Shown here: positions 44,196-56,394 of the stretch, one piece after another
Layout of the letters: each line of letters begins with the position of its first letter
Numbering within the stretch: position 1 is the stretch's first letter
Assembly (NCBI RefSeq): GCF_051622035.1
Contig: NC_135359.1
Location: 32,765,501-32,829,500, forward strand
Length of the DNA stretch: 64,000 nucleotides
Direction of reading: 5' to 3'
Source: Arctopsyche grandis
Lineage: Eukaryota; Arthropoda; Insecta; Trichoptera; Hydropsychidae
Made by a program: the position numbers and the translations under genes
Notes under the pieces: model-generated
Database searches by the model: none
The model's input: the letters and a program-made list of their open reading frames with translations, nothing else
What the model was told of the DNA's origin: nothing

Positions 44196-46887
44196 TTATG
44201 CTCTCGGTGGACAATCGGGCTGTGTTTCCGGATGCGTCAAAAAGAAAGCGGGCTGTCTTTCAATCTTAGAGCAAATTCTCTCCAATGTGGGATATTCAGA
44301 AACATCTACTTGATATCTAAAAACAACATAACAAAACAGTCATCTATGTTTACATCTAGATAAGTATTTTTGAAACAATTGATTCAAATACTTTTTGGCA
44401 TTGAAAATTTGCGGCAAAAGACAACAGTCGGCCATTGTGATATCGTTTCCAACACAAAAGTCTCCGGCAGTAAATTTGGTATGCGCTTCCACCGCCGTCA
44501 ATCCTTTCTTAATCCAATGACGTGCAAATTTCAAAAAATCTTTCTCATCGGACAACATCCCGATTTGTTTCAGGCCGATATTTTGCAACGGTTGAACCCC
44601 TGTTACAATCATCTACAGAAAAAACATCCATAAGATTTCATACTAAATACTATTAACATTTAAATATCACACATTTATTAAATAAGACAATTACTTCAGA
44701 AATTTCTCTAACTCGTGCACGTAAAAGTCTGTCTTCCGGAATCAATGGATATGTTCCAAGTTGAGTTTCTTCCAAGTAATATAAGATATTCATGGATTCC
44801 ACCAAAGTATTGCCATCTGAAATTAAAATGAAATACACATATTGATTTTAATATCACACTAAATGTGCTAAAATTATATGTGATAATTCAATAAAATACC
44901 GATGATGAGTGCTGGAACTTTTTGCATAGGATTGATGCGTCTGAACTCTTCATCGAATTGTTGTCTTTTTTTGACTATGTCTACAGTTCTCAATTCATAG
45001 TCGATGTCCTTGAGATGAAGTGCTATTCTGACTCGCCAAGAACATGAACTCCTCCAGAAGGAATATAGAATCGGCTGAAAAATAACAGATACACAATACT
45101 TAAACATGTTATATTCTATACATTCATATAATATGTGTAGAATATATTTTAATTTGAAATAGCATAGTGTTAGTGCAACATCAATTCATTGATCCAGTTC
45201 ATTAAAATTATCTCAGAACGTATGTATGTATATAAATATGTGCAATCAGCCAATAAACTATTGTGGAAAATTGAAATCAGTAAATATGAAAAAATTAAAT
45301 ATAAAATTATTTTTTAACCATTTCGCTGACTAATTAATCGATTGTCAGTAGAGAGGCTATGGCTTAAAACCCGGCTGTTTAATTAAAATTTAATCGATTT
45401 TTTCGATGATTATGGGTATCTACGATATAGAGCTGGATGCTTATTAAATACAGATTGGCCATCTCTAATTAGAGCTTGTCAATTTAACTTATTGTTGGGA
45501 CGGTTCCTAAAAAATCAACATCCTCTCCCCCTCTCGCTAAATCAGATTTGCTGACTTCGGTATGTATGTATGTATATAGTGGTTAGCTATAGGGGCCTAT
45601 CATGTACTCCACTCGTATCACGATCCGTATTGATAGTGTAACATGGGAACACGGGAGAGAATATTCGCCGTGCATTCGGGGGTGGACAATAGAGACCCCC
45701 GGACTAGGCCGAACGGTACTCAGTAAGTGACCGCTAGCTATTCTTAGAATCCGGGCAAATGCGTGAGAATTACTTAAACTTGTACGTGCTTGGACAATAG
45801 ATACATAAATGGATCGGGGAAGCTGTGGTGAGCAACTTGTTCTTTGTAAGGTGGTACTACGCGATATCATATTATTCTGGAGCGAGCGCTGGTTACGTGT
45901 TGACTTTCTGAATCATTTAATAGATGCTGTGAAGCGACTTTGGCCTTTATTTGGATCCTGAATCCACCCCTACGGAACAATAGTTTAATATGCACTATTG
46001 TGATAATCAGTTGCGAATCCGGGATGTTTTAATTGTAATTGATTTGATTGTATTGATAGCGTAATACCTCCCATAGTGTCGATCTATGGGAGGTATTACA
46101 CTAGAAATAAAAATGGGCAAGTACTGTTATAAAAAAATTACATATAACCTGTAATGAACGCTAACTTTTACGCATAATAACGAAAATTATGTTCTAACTA
46201 TGACAAAGAAATCAGTTAGACGTATCATTTGCGGCAATTGGACTATTCGTCACATTGCGGTGGTCACAAAGACAATTTTTGCCATGAAAATCGCGAATAC
46301 ACAATATTTGGCACTCAAGTTCTCGTTAGTATGATAGTTATCGTTAGTATGATGGAATTTTCGGCTGCCAGATGTTCCGTTATAGAGATTTTAGTGACTT
46401 TGTGACCAGTAATCACCGAACCATCATTTGCAAGCATAACAAACGTCCCCGTCTTCAAAAATTTCGCAAACTTAGACGTGTTTATTACGATTATTTTTCA
46501 CCATAGAACTATCAAAATCGATTGAAATTTCCATCGTTGATCAAACCGCGAAAATGGCAAAGTTTCAAAACGATCGGAAGATTGTAGGAATTTCAGCTCA
46601 AACGTTTGTGCCAAGTGAAACATAATAAAAAGAGAATTGTAAAATAAAATCAAAATCAAGTTGTCTGTAGGTTAATATGTTCCTTGTGATAAATCGATTA
46701 ATTTTTAAGTGTTGGAAAAAATAAAATAAAATGACGCTCACAGTGGATATGGCCGTATGTTTCGGCCGCACGTCAGAACGTCAGCCGATCGTCATAACCT
46801 CAAAGGGTCAGCTGTCAAGCGACAGTGTTCTCATAGGGTGAGTGATTTACAACCAAAATTGAAACAATTAACAATCACCTTGGCCAT
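44196..46887 (-). CDS. GSTZ1: Zeta-class glutathione transferase / maleylacetoacetate isomerase
   Basis: Exons 46887-46879, 45074-44900, 44816-44695, 44612-44392 and 44316-44196 join in phase to 648 nt (215 aa), close to the 216 aa of human GSTZ1. The zeta signature SSCSWRVRIAL follows MAKPILYSFWR, with the active-site Ser/Cys intact. INPMQKVPALI is the glutathione-site segment. GVQPLQN, FCVGNDITMADCCLLPQ and the C-terminal QPDCPP are all zeta-typical. The enzyme isomerises maleylacetoacetate to fumarylacetoacetate in tyrosine breakdown, with glutathione as cofactor. The first exon holds only three codons (ATG GCC AAG|GTGATT) and is placed by phase, donor and family N terminus. Intron 1 is 1.8 kb and repeat-rich. 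Confidence 0.93.
45575..45982 (-). mobile_element. Diverged element C copy in GSTZ intron 1
   Basis: The right side reads 'gctgtgaagcgactttggcc' then 'ggatcctgaatccacccctac' and ends TACGGAACAATA. This matches the reverse complement of element C, with many substitutions. The left end is uncertain. It is an older member of the family. Confidence 0.55.
46061..46099. repeat. Perfect 16-bp hairpin
   Basis: GTAATACCTCCCATAG (46,061-46,076) and its exact complement at 46,084-46,099 surround a 7-nt loop, TGTCGAT. It lies in GSTZ intron 1. No run of T follows, and it is more likely a transposon end junction or tiny foldback than a functional RNA. Confidence 0.85.
46425..46640 (+). repeat. Dispersed repeat F, second copy
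   Basis: 'acgtgtttattacgatta', 'aaaatggcaaa' and 'cgatcggaag' occur in the same order as at 3,975-4,180. No termini or coding frame can be defined. Confidence 0.45.
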
Positions 46888-47288
46888 GACGAGTCGAGAA
46901 GACGTCCCTGCCCTTCTTCCGGTGCAACTGAATGCAATCTGAACCGCGACAGTCGCCCTAAAACCGGCTCAAATCCGGTTTATAGTTGACTGTGCGACAC
47001 ACTAACGACCTCTTGTCAACTTTGGACCGTTGATTATATTTCAATTAAAGTCGAATTAGGCAGCCTCTTGCAGTCTAATATCGCCCCTATTGCACCCTTA
47101 CATAACGCGCGTTTTCCCACGTTCGGGTTTCGCGAGCGCATCAAATCCTAATCTCGCGTCCGTGATATACGATTATCTATTTTTATTACTACTTTATTCG
47201 ATGCGCATACGGACGTGTTTCGCGTGTACGCGTAAACACTCGTCTCTCGGCTAACGCGTCACGTAATAATTTTATTGTAATACATTTT
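46888..47288. promoter_or_regulatory. Probable bidirectional promoter, GSTZ / ATP synthase epsilon
   Basis: The two genes face away from each other: GSTZ starts at 46,887 (-) and the presumed untranslated first exon of the ATP synthase gene ends near 47,288 (+). The interval is richer in CpG (about 47,095-47,265) than the surrounding AT-rich DNA. A donor-like TTTT|GTGAGT at 47,289 and acceptor TTTTCAG at 47,541-47,547 suggest a 5' untranslated intron. I did not find a TATA box I would trust. Confidence 0.5.
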
Positions 47289-47578
47289 GTGAGTAACTGT
47301 CACTGATGTGATACAAGTCACAAGTACTGAATTAATTATAATTTTTTATTATTATTTATAATATAAATATATGTAAAAATTAAAAAAAAAAATTTTTTTG
47401 TATTTATTTCTAACATACTGGCCATTTAATACTAATGCTTAACTGTTCATTATTTATATTGACTGATGTATACTAAAGATAATTTGCAATATACATATGT
47501 AGATCTAATGTTGCCAAATATACATTAATGATTTGTTTAATTTTCAGATATCGTAAAGTTTGAGCAAACTCAGCAAAC

Positions 47579-47755
47579 ATGTCAGCGTGGCGTCAAGTTG
47601 GATTGAACTACATCAACTATTCGACGATCGCCGCTAGAGTCTTGAGAGATTCGCTCAAAGCAAAGTTCAAGGTGGATGCCGAGCGGAGAAACGTATCATC
47701 GATACGTTTCACAAAATGGGCCGAGGGCAAGGCCGTGAAGGAAACCACCAATTAG
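47579..47755 (+). CDS. Mitochondrial ATP synthase subunit epsilon
   Basis: A single 58-aa frame starts at ATG 47,579 and ends at TAG 47,755. The sequence opens MSAWRQVGLNYINYSTIAAR and continues with RDSLK and a RFTKWAEG segment, the conserved shape of eukaryotic F1 epsilon (Drosophila 'stunted' is 61 aa). It caps the gamma-delta foot of the F1 rotor in the mitochondrial matrix and, as usual for this subunit, needs no long cleavable presequence. A splice acceptor (TTTTCAG, 47,541-47,547) lies 31 bp before the start, so a 5' untranslated exon is likely upstream. The gene is head to head with GSTZ. Confidence 0.92.
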   Translation: MSAWRQVGLNYINYSTIAARVLRDSLKAKFKVDAERRNVSSIRFTKWAEGKAVKETTN

Positions 47756-49101
47756 ACTAGTTCAAATGCTAATTGTTATATAGTATTAGAACCGCTTATG
47801 TATTTTCGAGAATATTATTTTTTATATCTACATAAATCTAGCTATGAAGGGTGACATTCCAAATCGAATATACATTCCACTGCATTTTTTATGATTTACT
47901 CTTGTTGTTCCAGTAATAAAACTCATATGATTTAAATATTCTTTTATTGTTGATATCCTACGGTGACATTCATTTAACACAAATCCATCAGGATATGTAG
48001 TTACAATTGATCCACAATGAAAATATGATAAATCGAAATCGATCAGTTGACTAGCTGACCGATTCACGTGGCATATTTTTACCCACTCCTGTCTAATTAA
48101 ATTAAATGAGGTACAATGGTAAGTATTTATAGTCAAAAGGAACTATTGTCTGAAATAATGTACATAATTTCAGACTTATATGAAGTAATAGTATACTTAT
48201 AGGGTGGCCAATTACTGATAAAAATAAAATCGACATTATTTGGGGCCTTCGATACTCACTTGGGCACAGAAATACTAAACTTTGAATTTGAAGTCAAAAA
48301 ATTGAGCATTTTTTTAAACGTTCATATCTTGTAGAACACAAATCATTACCACATTCGAATTCAGTGGGCCAAACTTTGTAAAGATTGATCTGCTGTGGTC
48401 TGATTTTTTTTTGTTGCTCAGTCTAATCAATAGTATAAAAAATATATTTAAAAGACTGCTTTTATTGTTACTTTATGTTTCGCATTAAATAGCATAGTTT
48501 TAAGACAAAATCTCGCTTCTTTTTAGGCAACTAACAACTGATTCTAAAATGGCCTCAGTAATTGGCTGTTGAAATGTCTGAAATTGTATCTGAAACTGAA
48601 CTGACAGTTTTGTTTCAGATAAAAGAGTTTAAAGAACGTGAAACTGAAGAAGTTATTATTAAAAAAAAGTCTCTTCCATACATGGATAGGGAAATGCTAC
48701 AGTTGTTGGCCATTTAGATTAAAATAATACACAAACTCTAATTGTTCTTTAATTAATATATTACTGATATTTAATAGTGTACATAAGCACCATCTAGGAC
48801 ACATGAGGTATTCATTGATGTCACTTTACTTTTTTATATTTAACTTTAAAATCTAAATAATCGATGATTGTAAGTATGGCCAATAACTGTAGTGGTTTCT
48901 TTAGTATTTAATTCATTTATTTTTGAGAATTTTTTCTAATGAAATCAGAATATATTCAGGGAATGCACAATTTACCACACGCTGTCTAATCTGGCAGCAC
49001 AAGTTTGTTTGACAAAACATTCTAAGATACAAATGCAAGTTTGAACCATACTATGTATGAATACATGATCAAAGCGTTTGACTAGTGGACGATTGAAAAC
49101 T
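47756..49101. other. Intergenic sequence
   Basis: A - strand open stretch at 47,828-48,136 (about 100 codons, four cysteines) has no good start, and upstream splice options meet in-frame stops. I do not call it. An AATAAA on the - strand near 48,920 could serve the gene ending at 49,102. Confidence 0.35.
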
Positions 49102-49569
49102 TCAACCGAATCTCAAAGGTGCTCCCAATGGTCTCAAAAAAGCTCTAGTCTTAGTGCTGATGACATCATTTTTGAAGTAGACAATTGGCCCATCGTGCCT
49201 CTCACGGAACACTTTGTGAGGGCTGTAGTACGGATGACCGCCGGAGAGCATTGATAATATCAACAGACGTGTTAATATAGAGAGGCCTCGTTTCGATCTC
49301 GGAGTTTCTGCTTTCAACCTGTATAATTTAGATTTCTTGAACTGTCTCAGTAGTATGCTTTTACAGATGACTTTATACATGTCGTTGATGTAGGTGAATT
49401 TTACTGCTTGGTTTATATCTTTTGATGAATGTTGGTATAAAGTGCTGTACGGAACATAATTTATCTCGAGATGATTCTCATTTGTTGGATTTTCAAATAC
49501 GTAGTCCACTTGCTTGAATCCATAGGAATTTTTGCTTATCAACAGAAGTAGTAGCAGATGGAGAATGAT
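49102..49569 (-). CDS. Terminal exon of a secreted, possibly amidated-peptide precursor
   Basis: The exon follows a good acceptor (CTAAC branch-like motif, then TTTTGCTTTTAG) and encodes 155 residues to TGA at 49,102-49,104. It opens with IILHLLLLLLISKNSYGF, a signal-peptide core, so the ATG must be in an unseen upstream exon. Internal basic sites (RSKR at about residue 94, and TR before AFLRPLG) would allow processing. The last residues are RPLGAPLRFG and stop. A C-terminal Gly after Phe is the amidation donor of RFamide-type neuropeptides. There is only one cysteine. I do not recognise the family. The peptide role is inferred, and the exon itself is better supported than its function. Confidence 0.5.
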   Translation of the reverse strand: MILHLLLLLLISKNSYGFKQVDYVFENPTNENHLEINYVPYSTLYQHSSKDINQAVKFTYINDMYKVICKSILLRQFKKSKLYRLKAETPRSKRGLSILTRLLILSMLSGGHPYYSPHKVFRERHDGPIVYFKNDVISTKTRAFLRPLGAPLRFG

Positions 49570-49764
49570 CTAAAAGCAAAACACCATTTTTGTTAGCAAT
49601 GATGCCAGACGATAGCGGAAACTTGTAAAACTTTGATCATTTGGGCCGACTGAGTGTGAATATCATGTTAAAATTGTTCAATTGCTAAAGATTTCAAGAT
49701 GGGCTTTAAATTGTACAATTTTCTCAAAAAACGTAAAGGAGGTTTGTAAAAATACGAATTCCGG

Positions 49765-50495
49765 TATTAATTACACTGTTCGACAAATGACGACTTTTTT
49801 TTTGGTTCAGAAACGAGATATGAATTTTCTTATAGATCTATGCGCAGTGAACACGAATCTGGTTATAAAAAATGTTGATTGGCTCGAGATTTGGAGATAT
49901 ATGTGAAGATATATGGAGAATTTTATTTAATTCTCATATAAAGACGATTTAATATATTATCCCTATTAATTCAATTCAGATTCGTGTAAATACGAGTAAA
50001 TACTAGCACGAGCTTTTATCCCGCAAATTTATCGATTTAAAATTCAGCACACTTCCAATCAACCCTTTTAAACGAAAACAAAAAATAGCGTGGCCAGAAC
50101 ACTATCCTAATAAACATGTTTCAATAGAAAATACTCAATATAAAATAGTATTAACAGTGAGAAAAAATCCCGATTGAAAATACGTACTTTTGACTTCTGA
50201 TTTGAACTGGACGACTACTTAGGGAGATTTGAAAGCTGAAAAGTACTACAAATGAAATATAAAATACCCGACTATAGATTCCAATATTCATTTTGAACAG
50301 GAAATTGACAGATTTTGAGACATCGACCGAACAACACCAATATATAGAAAAATCGCGCGATTTAAAAAACATATATCTCCGAATCTCGAGCCAATCAACA
50401 TTTTTGATTACCAGATTCGTGTTCACTGGGCATAAATCTATAAGAAAAGATATATCTCGTCTCTGAACCATTTTTCGTGTCTAACAGTGTTATGC
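49765..50495. mobile_element. Element with long inverted repeats, about 730 bp
   Basis: About 130 bp at 49,765-49,905 ('acactgttcgaca', 'cagtgaacacgaatctggt', 'aatgttgattggctcgagat') recurs inverted at about 50,370-50,495. The inner 470 bp is unrelated between arms. No target duplication is obvious. An open frame on the - strand inside (MNIGIYSRVFYISFVVLF...) looks hydrophobic but is not supported as a gene. Confidence 0.6.
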
Positions 50496-50975
50496 TGAAT
50501 TGAATGGTTAAAGTTAATATTTATTAGTGGTATGGTAAAGTTACGCAAGGGAGGGGTGGGGTAGTTGCTTGTTTCCCCGAAAATAAGACTGGGTTTTATA
50601 ATAATTTAATGCGAGGCGAGAAGAGTGTGTGCACAAGCACGTAAGGATATATATTGTGGCAGCCCCGAGGTACTGACCGTAAAACTATCGGTTGGCTAGT
50701 GCTTCGCTGGTAAGCATTCACTTCCTCCCCGGCTGCCAAAATAAATAGTTGTGCATTACCAACACAGTTTTCCCCTCGCTCTACCCCCATAACTGGTGAT
50801 CACAACGTGATATGAACACGTAACCTTACATGGTATATATAAAAACGGACGCGATTTATGTGTGTACATATGTGAGTATGTTGGTATGTATGTATGTATG
50901 TGGCGGATGCGTTGACAAGTATGGAGATTTCAAACAACAAATTTTAGAATGCCAGGGGTTTATGTTGTGCTTAGA
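50496..50975. other. Gene-free sequence
   Basis: It contains only CATA-type microsatellite DNA around 50,885-50,900 and unremarkable AT-rich sequence. Confidence 0.4.
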
Positions 50976-51440
50976 GTAGGGTCGCCAGACTTATTGATAT
51001 CTAAACCAGGACATTATAATTGTATTCCCACCCCCCCCAGGCACAGATATTACAAGAATGATAAAAAAAATTTGTAAAAAGTGTAAACTTAACAAATAAT
51101 ATTTAAGATCTTTTCTTTTATAAACTAGTATTTCCTTTATTTTTTCCAGTTTATTTGGTTATTTTAATATTAAATGAAATTAATTACATATTGCCAAAGA
51201 AGATTGAAAAAAGTTGTTTTTTGGATCTACGGGGATACAACCATGGATGTGGATCTACGGTTGAGATTCGTGCATTTTTTTGCAGTTTCATAACTGTGGA
51301 GGTCAGTATTTCTGAAAAATGAAAGTTCATTAAGTAGTTATCGGAAACCGGGACATTTAGCTGTCCCGAAAGGTCCCTTCGGGACGCTGGGACGAGAGAC
51401 TTGAAACTGGGATAAACCCGGAATACCGGGACGCCTGGCA
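50976..51440. mobile_element. Probable hAT-like element, imperfect ends
   Basis: The left side 'agggtcgccagac' and right side 'gggacgcctggcag' are imperfect inverted ends. The right interior is full of 'gggac' and 'cccgg' blocks resembling those in DAXX-like intron 1 near 10,530-10,565. No transposase is present, and the boundaries are approximate. Confidence 0.4.
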
Positions 51441-51444
51441 GAAA

Positions 51445-51996
<552 letters not shown>

Positions 51997-54900
51997 TTCA
52001 ACAATAATTACGAGACATAAAAGCTAGTGTATTAGCACGTAGTTTTCGTTACCATTTCAGTAAAGGCTTTTCGGAAAATTGCGCTCAAGGAAGGTTAGTT
52101 TGTTCATATATTGTGATGGGTAACAAAGAAGGACCGGTTTTAAAAAATATGATGGAGTCATTATCTTCAAGTTGGAGAAGTCAAGTTTTCCTTTTGGATA
52201 TCACATTCAAAGTGTGCGCGTCTTCTCTGAATACAAAAGATAATTGGACAGCCAGATAGATGATTATTGTCATTCATTACATAATAGTCAAACTGTAATG
52301 AATGGTAAAATTGAAATAAATAAATGTTTTAAAAGAAAGGAAATCACACAATATGATAAATGTCACCCACAGCCGATGTGTTTTGAAATCAACATAATGA
52401 TTTGTATTGTGTATTGTTTTGACCCGTCCGCCATTCTTAAAAATAGGCATAAAGAATTTCAACAAGGGACGAAGGGCATGATCAACCAGGTAAACATTTG
52501 TTCACACTCTGCCGGTGATCGAATCATCATCGGTTCACTCGTCGCAAGGGTTGGTCTTAATTTGCGTATGTATTATAGTCACTTTCATTTGTGAATAGTT
52601 CGACGAGAGTGCTGCGGTTTTATTTAAAAATATATTGCAGTAAATACAATTGACCTTTCCTAATTGAAACGAAACGCAATAAAAAAATCCTGCCAAGATT
52701 GCACTTCAAATCGAGTTATGCATATTTGCACTCCATCTCACTCCGTCTGTGAACTCAACCCTAACTCAATATCCTCATATTGTACATTTAAAGTGGCACT
52801 TTTAAAATATGAGAATATTAATAGATTTCATTTTTATTTTATATAATACATATCTGGGTGTACACATATTTGAATTTAACTTTGGTAAAACTATGGAGAT
52901 AATTTGAGACTAGCTCTACTAATTCAAATTTTAATGAGGGTTTTAAAAGTTAAATCAACTCTCGGGTGCCGTGGGTAAATTCGGTGGCTGTTAATGACAT
53001 GTCCTTTTAAACGACTACCCAATTGTAATTAATGTACCATGTATTTGGGTATGCGGTAAACAATGGACCTTTATTCTATTAAGACGTTATTAAATATTCT
53101 TAATACGTTGTAAGGTTGAAAGACGTGCCTATAACAATAATTTTAATATTATATGTAAGTAAAATGTTGAAAATATTTAAAAACAATAACTTTAGATGTG
53201 TTTTTAAATGTTAATTCTAAGTTTTTAACATGCAAATGTTTATATTATATATACTGAATTCTGTATTTTTATCAATTATTTTGAGTTTGGATATAAAGAA
53301 GGTTTAAATATAATAAATACGTACCTTATTGTTTTCCATATTTATGTTTTAATTAAGTTTAGTACTGTGTGGAAAGTATTTTCCCATATATGCTGTGATT
53401 TTTCAATACTACTAAACTTGGAATGTATCCTACCGTCAAGATGTTCTTCGTCAAACTGAAAACTTAAATGATAATAATCGGGAATAAATAGCCGACTAGT
53501 ACGTTCATAAATAGTCATGCGCACCGTTTACGTGAAAAAACATTTCCCATATAATTTCCCCGTTCAAATGAAAATGGTTTGAACCCTTGCTGAAAATATT
53601 TCAATATTTAAATTACATATTATTTAACTAGTAAAAATTGCAACATGTGTAAAGCTTGTCATTTTGTTTATATTAATACTTACATAATCATAATAATATC
53701 TAGTTACTGTAACTTTAAATAGGAATATTTTTTAGATAAATTGAAAAGAAAATCGGGAGCTTCCAGCAATTTTTTGTCAAATTCAATTATTTTATGAAAT
53801 TTCAATAGATCCCTCTATAATCTTTTGTAAATGATGGTTAAATATTTTCTAAAAAGCTTTTTTTATTTATCAATAGATGTCATCAAACAATTAATTAATT
53901 TCATTTATAGTATGTACAACTAAAATAAACAAATCACTACATTACTACAGTACATTGGAATGATGAAATCTATTCAATTTTCCCACCAAAGATTGAAACA
54001 AATAGAATAAATCCCCCAGTCCTATTTGCTTTGCAACAGGAAAAGAACGCAAACACTATAATTTCGTGGTTCATTTCCCAAAAACAACCAGAACGTTTCG
54101 CTCGCTGATCGTTCTGGTCTTTGAACTTTCAACGTTGCATAAATCACCGATGCGATATTTTGTTCCCACGGTTCTAACAGAGACAGCAAAACTTAAACGA
54201 TCAATGCGGATTCATTCGATTAAACTCGAAGTGAAGAATTTTCGTGTCTATTTTTATATCCGCAATCAATCTTTATTACCTCTTTAGCGCGATTGTTGCA
54301 ATATGAAAATGTACGTCAATTAACAACAATGTCTAATTACAGGCTGCGTCAAATTGAAAACTCAACGTAAAAAGGTTGATTAATGTCGGTTAATACATTA
54401 GAAAAGTATGCACGAAATCGTGGTAAATTATCTCTTTCACCTATGGAGGAAAAGATTTATTACACACTTCATTTGGATTTATTCCGAGCTCTTTGTGTCG
54501 TAATAACCGTACTCTGTTATAAATTAATGTGTACCGTACAGAAGAAATGTGCTTACTGGATATACTTATACATATGTATGTAGTTGTATGAAATAAAGGA
54601 TTGGACTAGATAGCCTTACCTACAAAACAATTCGCTAATTATAATATTGTCGATTAAATTTTTTTTCTAAAAGCTGTGGGTATGTACATACATATATACA
54701 ATTGAAAATAAAATTTTCTGTTAAAGATACTATAGGGGTGAAAGGAATTAAATGAAGTTGTGGTTTAGTACACGACTATTTAATATGACGGTCAGGAAGG
54801 AAGTTATGTAAGTAGTAGCTATCAATATACTCAATTCGGTTTTAACTCACAGGATGGGGATCCAAACTCGACCATATCGTAGAGCCTCTAACAATACTAT

Positions 54901-56035
54901 AAGAATTTTTGTTGCCATCTAAATGAAATATTAGATATACATTAATATGTACATATATCATGATCATTACCCTAAACATGGATTTTTTGGTGTTGAAACT
55001 TGTGCTAAAAAAATCCGCTAGCCACTGTGCTGGACGCCAAGTGTCCAGTTGAATATGTGTGTTTTAAGTTTAAATAATGCAAAATCTACTGGGTTAATTA
55101 TTGAAATTGACTATAAAATTAATTTTATCATGTATTTAACGTCTAATAATATAAAATAAGTGCAAGAAATTAAAAAAAAAATAGCGGCTGAAGCAGAGTC
55201 GTCATTCTAAGGAGGATATCATTATCATACCGATCGTGGAGCGCGGCGCTTACTGAATCATCTCTCTATCTTCTCGTTTTCTATGAAAATAATTATTTCT
55301 GTTGATATTGATCAATATTTTTATTTCGTAATGACATAATTCGAATCATATAGGTTTTGATGAGGAGCACATAAAATATGAAGACCCTGAATTCAGCATA
55401 TTTGAAGAAATAAAATAAAAAGTCTTGGTCACTCGTTATCCATCAAAGTGCGGCAAGTGCTAACTTTGCTGACTTGCCTATAAAGCTACCAAATATGATA
55501 ATTCGTTATTAACCTTTCCTCCCCTGTGATATGTATTTACTACAACTGGACTCTAATAATGGGAATATCGATATGAAATATAATAGATACGAGGTTCAGA
55601 ATTTTTGTATTCCTCCGTAATATAATATACTTATATTATATATAATATAATATAAGTATACATATCATCGGAGTGCGCGGATGTTTTTGGCACCGTAGGG
55701 GAAAGGTTAAATATCTGTTATAAAACACCAATATATGTTATTAAAATTATTCATATTCTATTATGTATATTAGAGAATATATATTCTTTGACAATACCAA
55801 AAGTAATAAGTTTCTTTCCATAATCACCCATTGAAATGTCAACGAGCAAGCACGAGTATAATATGTAAGCCAAAGGAACTTACATACATGCAATTAAAAG
55901 TCAGTTAAATAAAGTGAAATATGAAAAATTATCATTATTACATTCATTCCTCTGATTTATTGCAATCTTTAAAACGCTGTTTGGAACAATTAAATCTTGG
56001 AGATTTTCACATTTGCAACATCTATATATTTATGT
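51997..56035. other. Gene-poor sequence with one repeat D copy
   Basis: I see no supportable exon in this 4 kb. Repeat D lies at about 54,783-54,895 ('tatgacggtcaggaaggaag', 'ccaaactcgaccatatcgta'). A TA-type palindrome occurs around 55,617-55,665. The + strand frame at 52,244-52,594 has no homology that I recognise and is not called. Confidence 0.4.
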
Positions 56036-56039
56036 ATAT

Positions 56040-56394
56040 AAAAAAAATCAATGTTTGTCTGTCTGTCTCGTATAGGCTCCTAAACCACTCAACCGATTAC
56101 GATGAAACTTTCAGAATTTGTTGTATGCATGTCTGGGAAGATTACTGTGAAAAAAAAACGGCAAAAAACCTCTTAATAATAATATTCGTAATTACCATTT
56201 TACCGACGCGAAAGTTTGAAGCGCTATTGTGTAGCCAAGGAAACGTGTTCGTCGGTAACCACGTTACCAGTTGGTTTATGACGACACGGCTTTAAAGAAA
56301 CACGAATTGAGCTCCAACCATCACTTGAAACGGGAACGGGAACGGGAATTGCATGCCTTATTTTGGCATTGCAACACACGCCTGGTTCAGTTAG
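56040..56394 (+). mobile_element. Helitron-like repeat H2, third copy
   Basis: It contains 'accgattacgatgaaact', short GGGAAC repeats, GCATGCCTTATTTTGGCATTG and an end GGTTCAG-TTAG, diverged from CTAG. It differs from the 31-kb copy by a longer middle segment. Confidence 0.5.

Noticed and set aside
47828-48136. - strand frame of about 100 codons with four cysteines
   Set aside because: It has no ATG at its start, and the acceptor just upstream is followed by an in-frame stop. Coding bias is weak.
50151-50471. - strand frame including a hydrophobic MNIGIYSRVFYISFVVLF segment
   Set aside because: It lies within an inverted-repeat element and its first half is the repeat arm itself. There is no supporting splice structure.
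52244-52594. 116-codon + strand frame
   Set aside because: No homology, domain or codon-use support, and it stands alone in gene-poor DNA.
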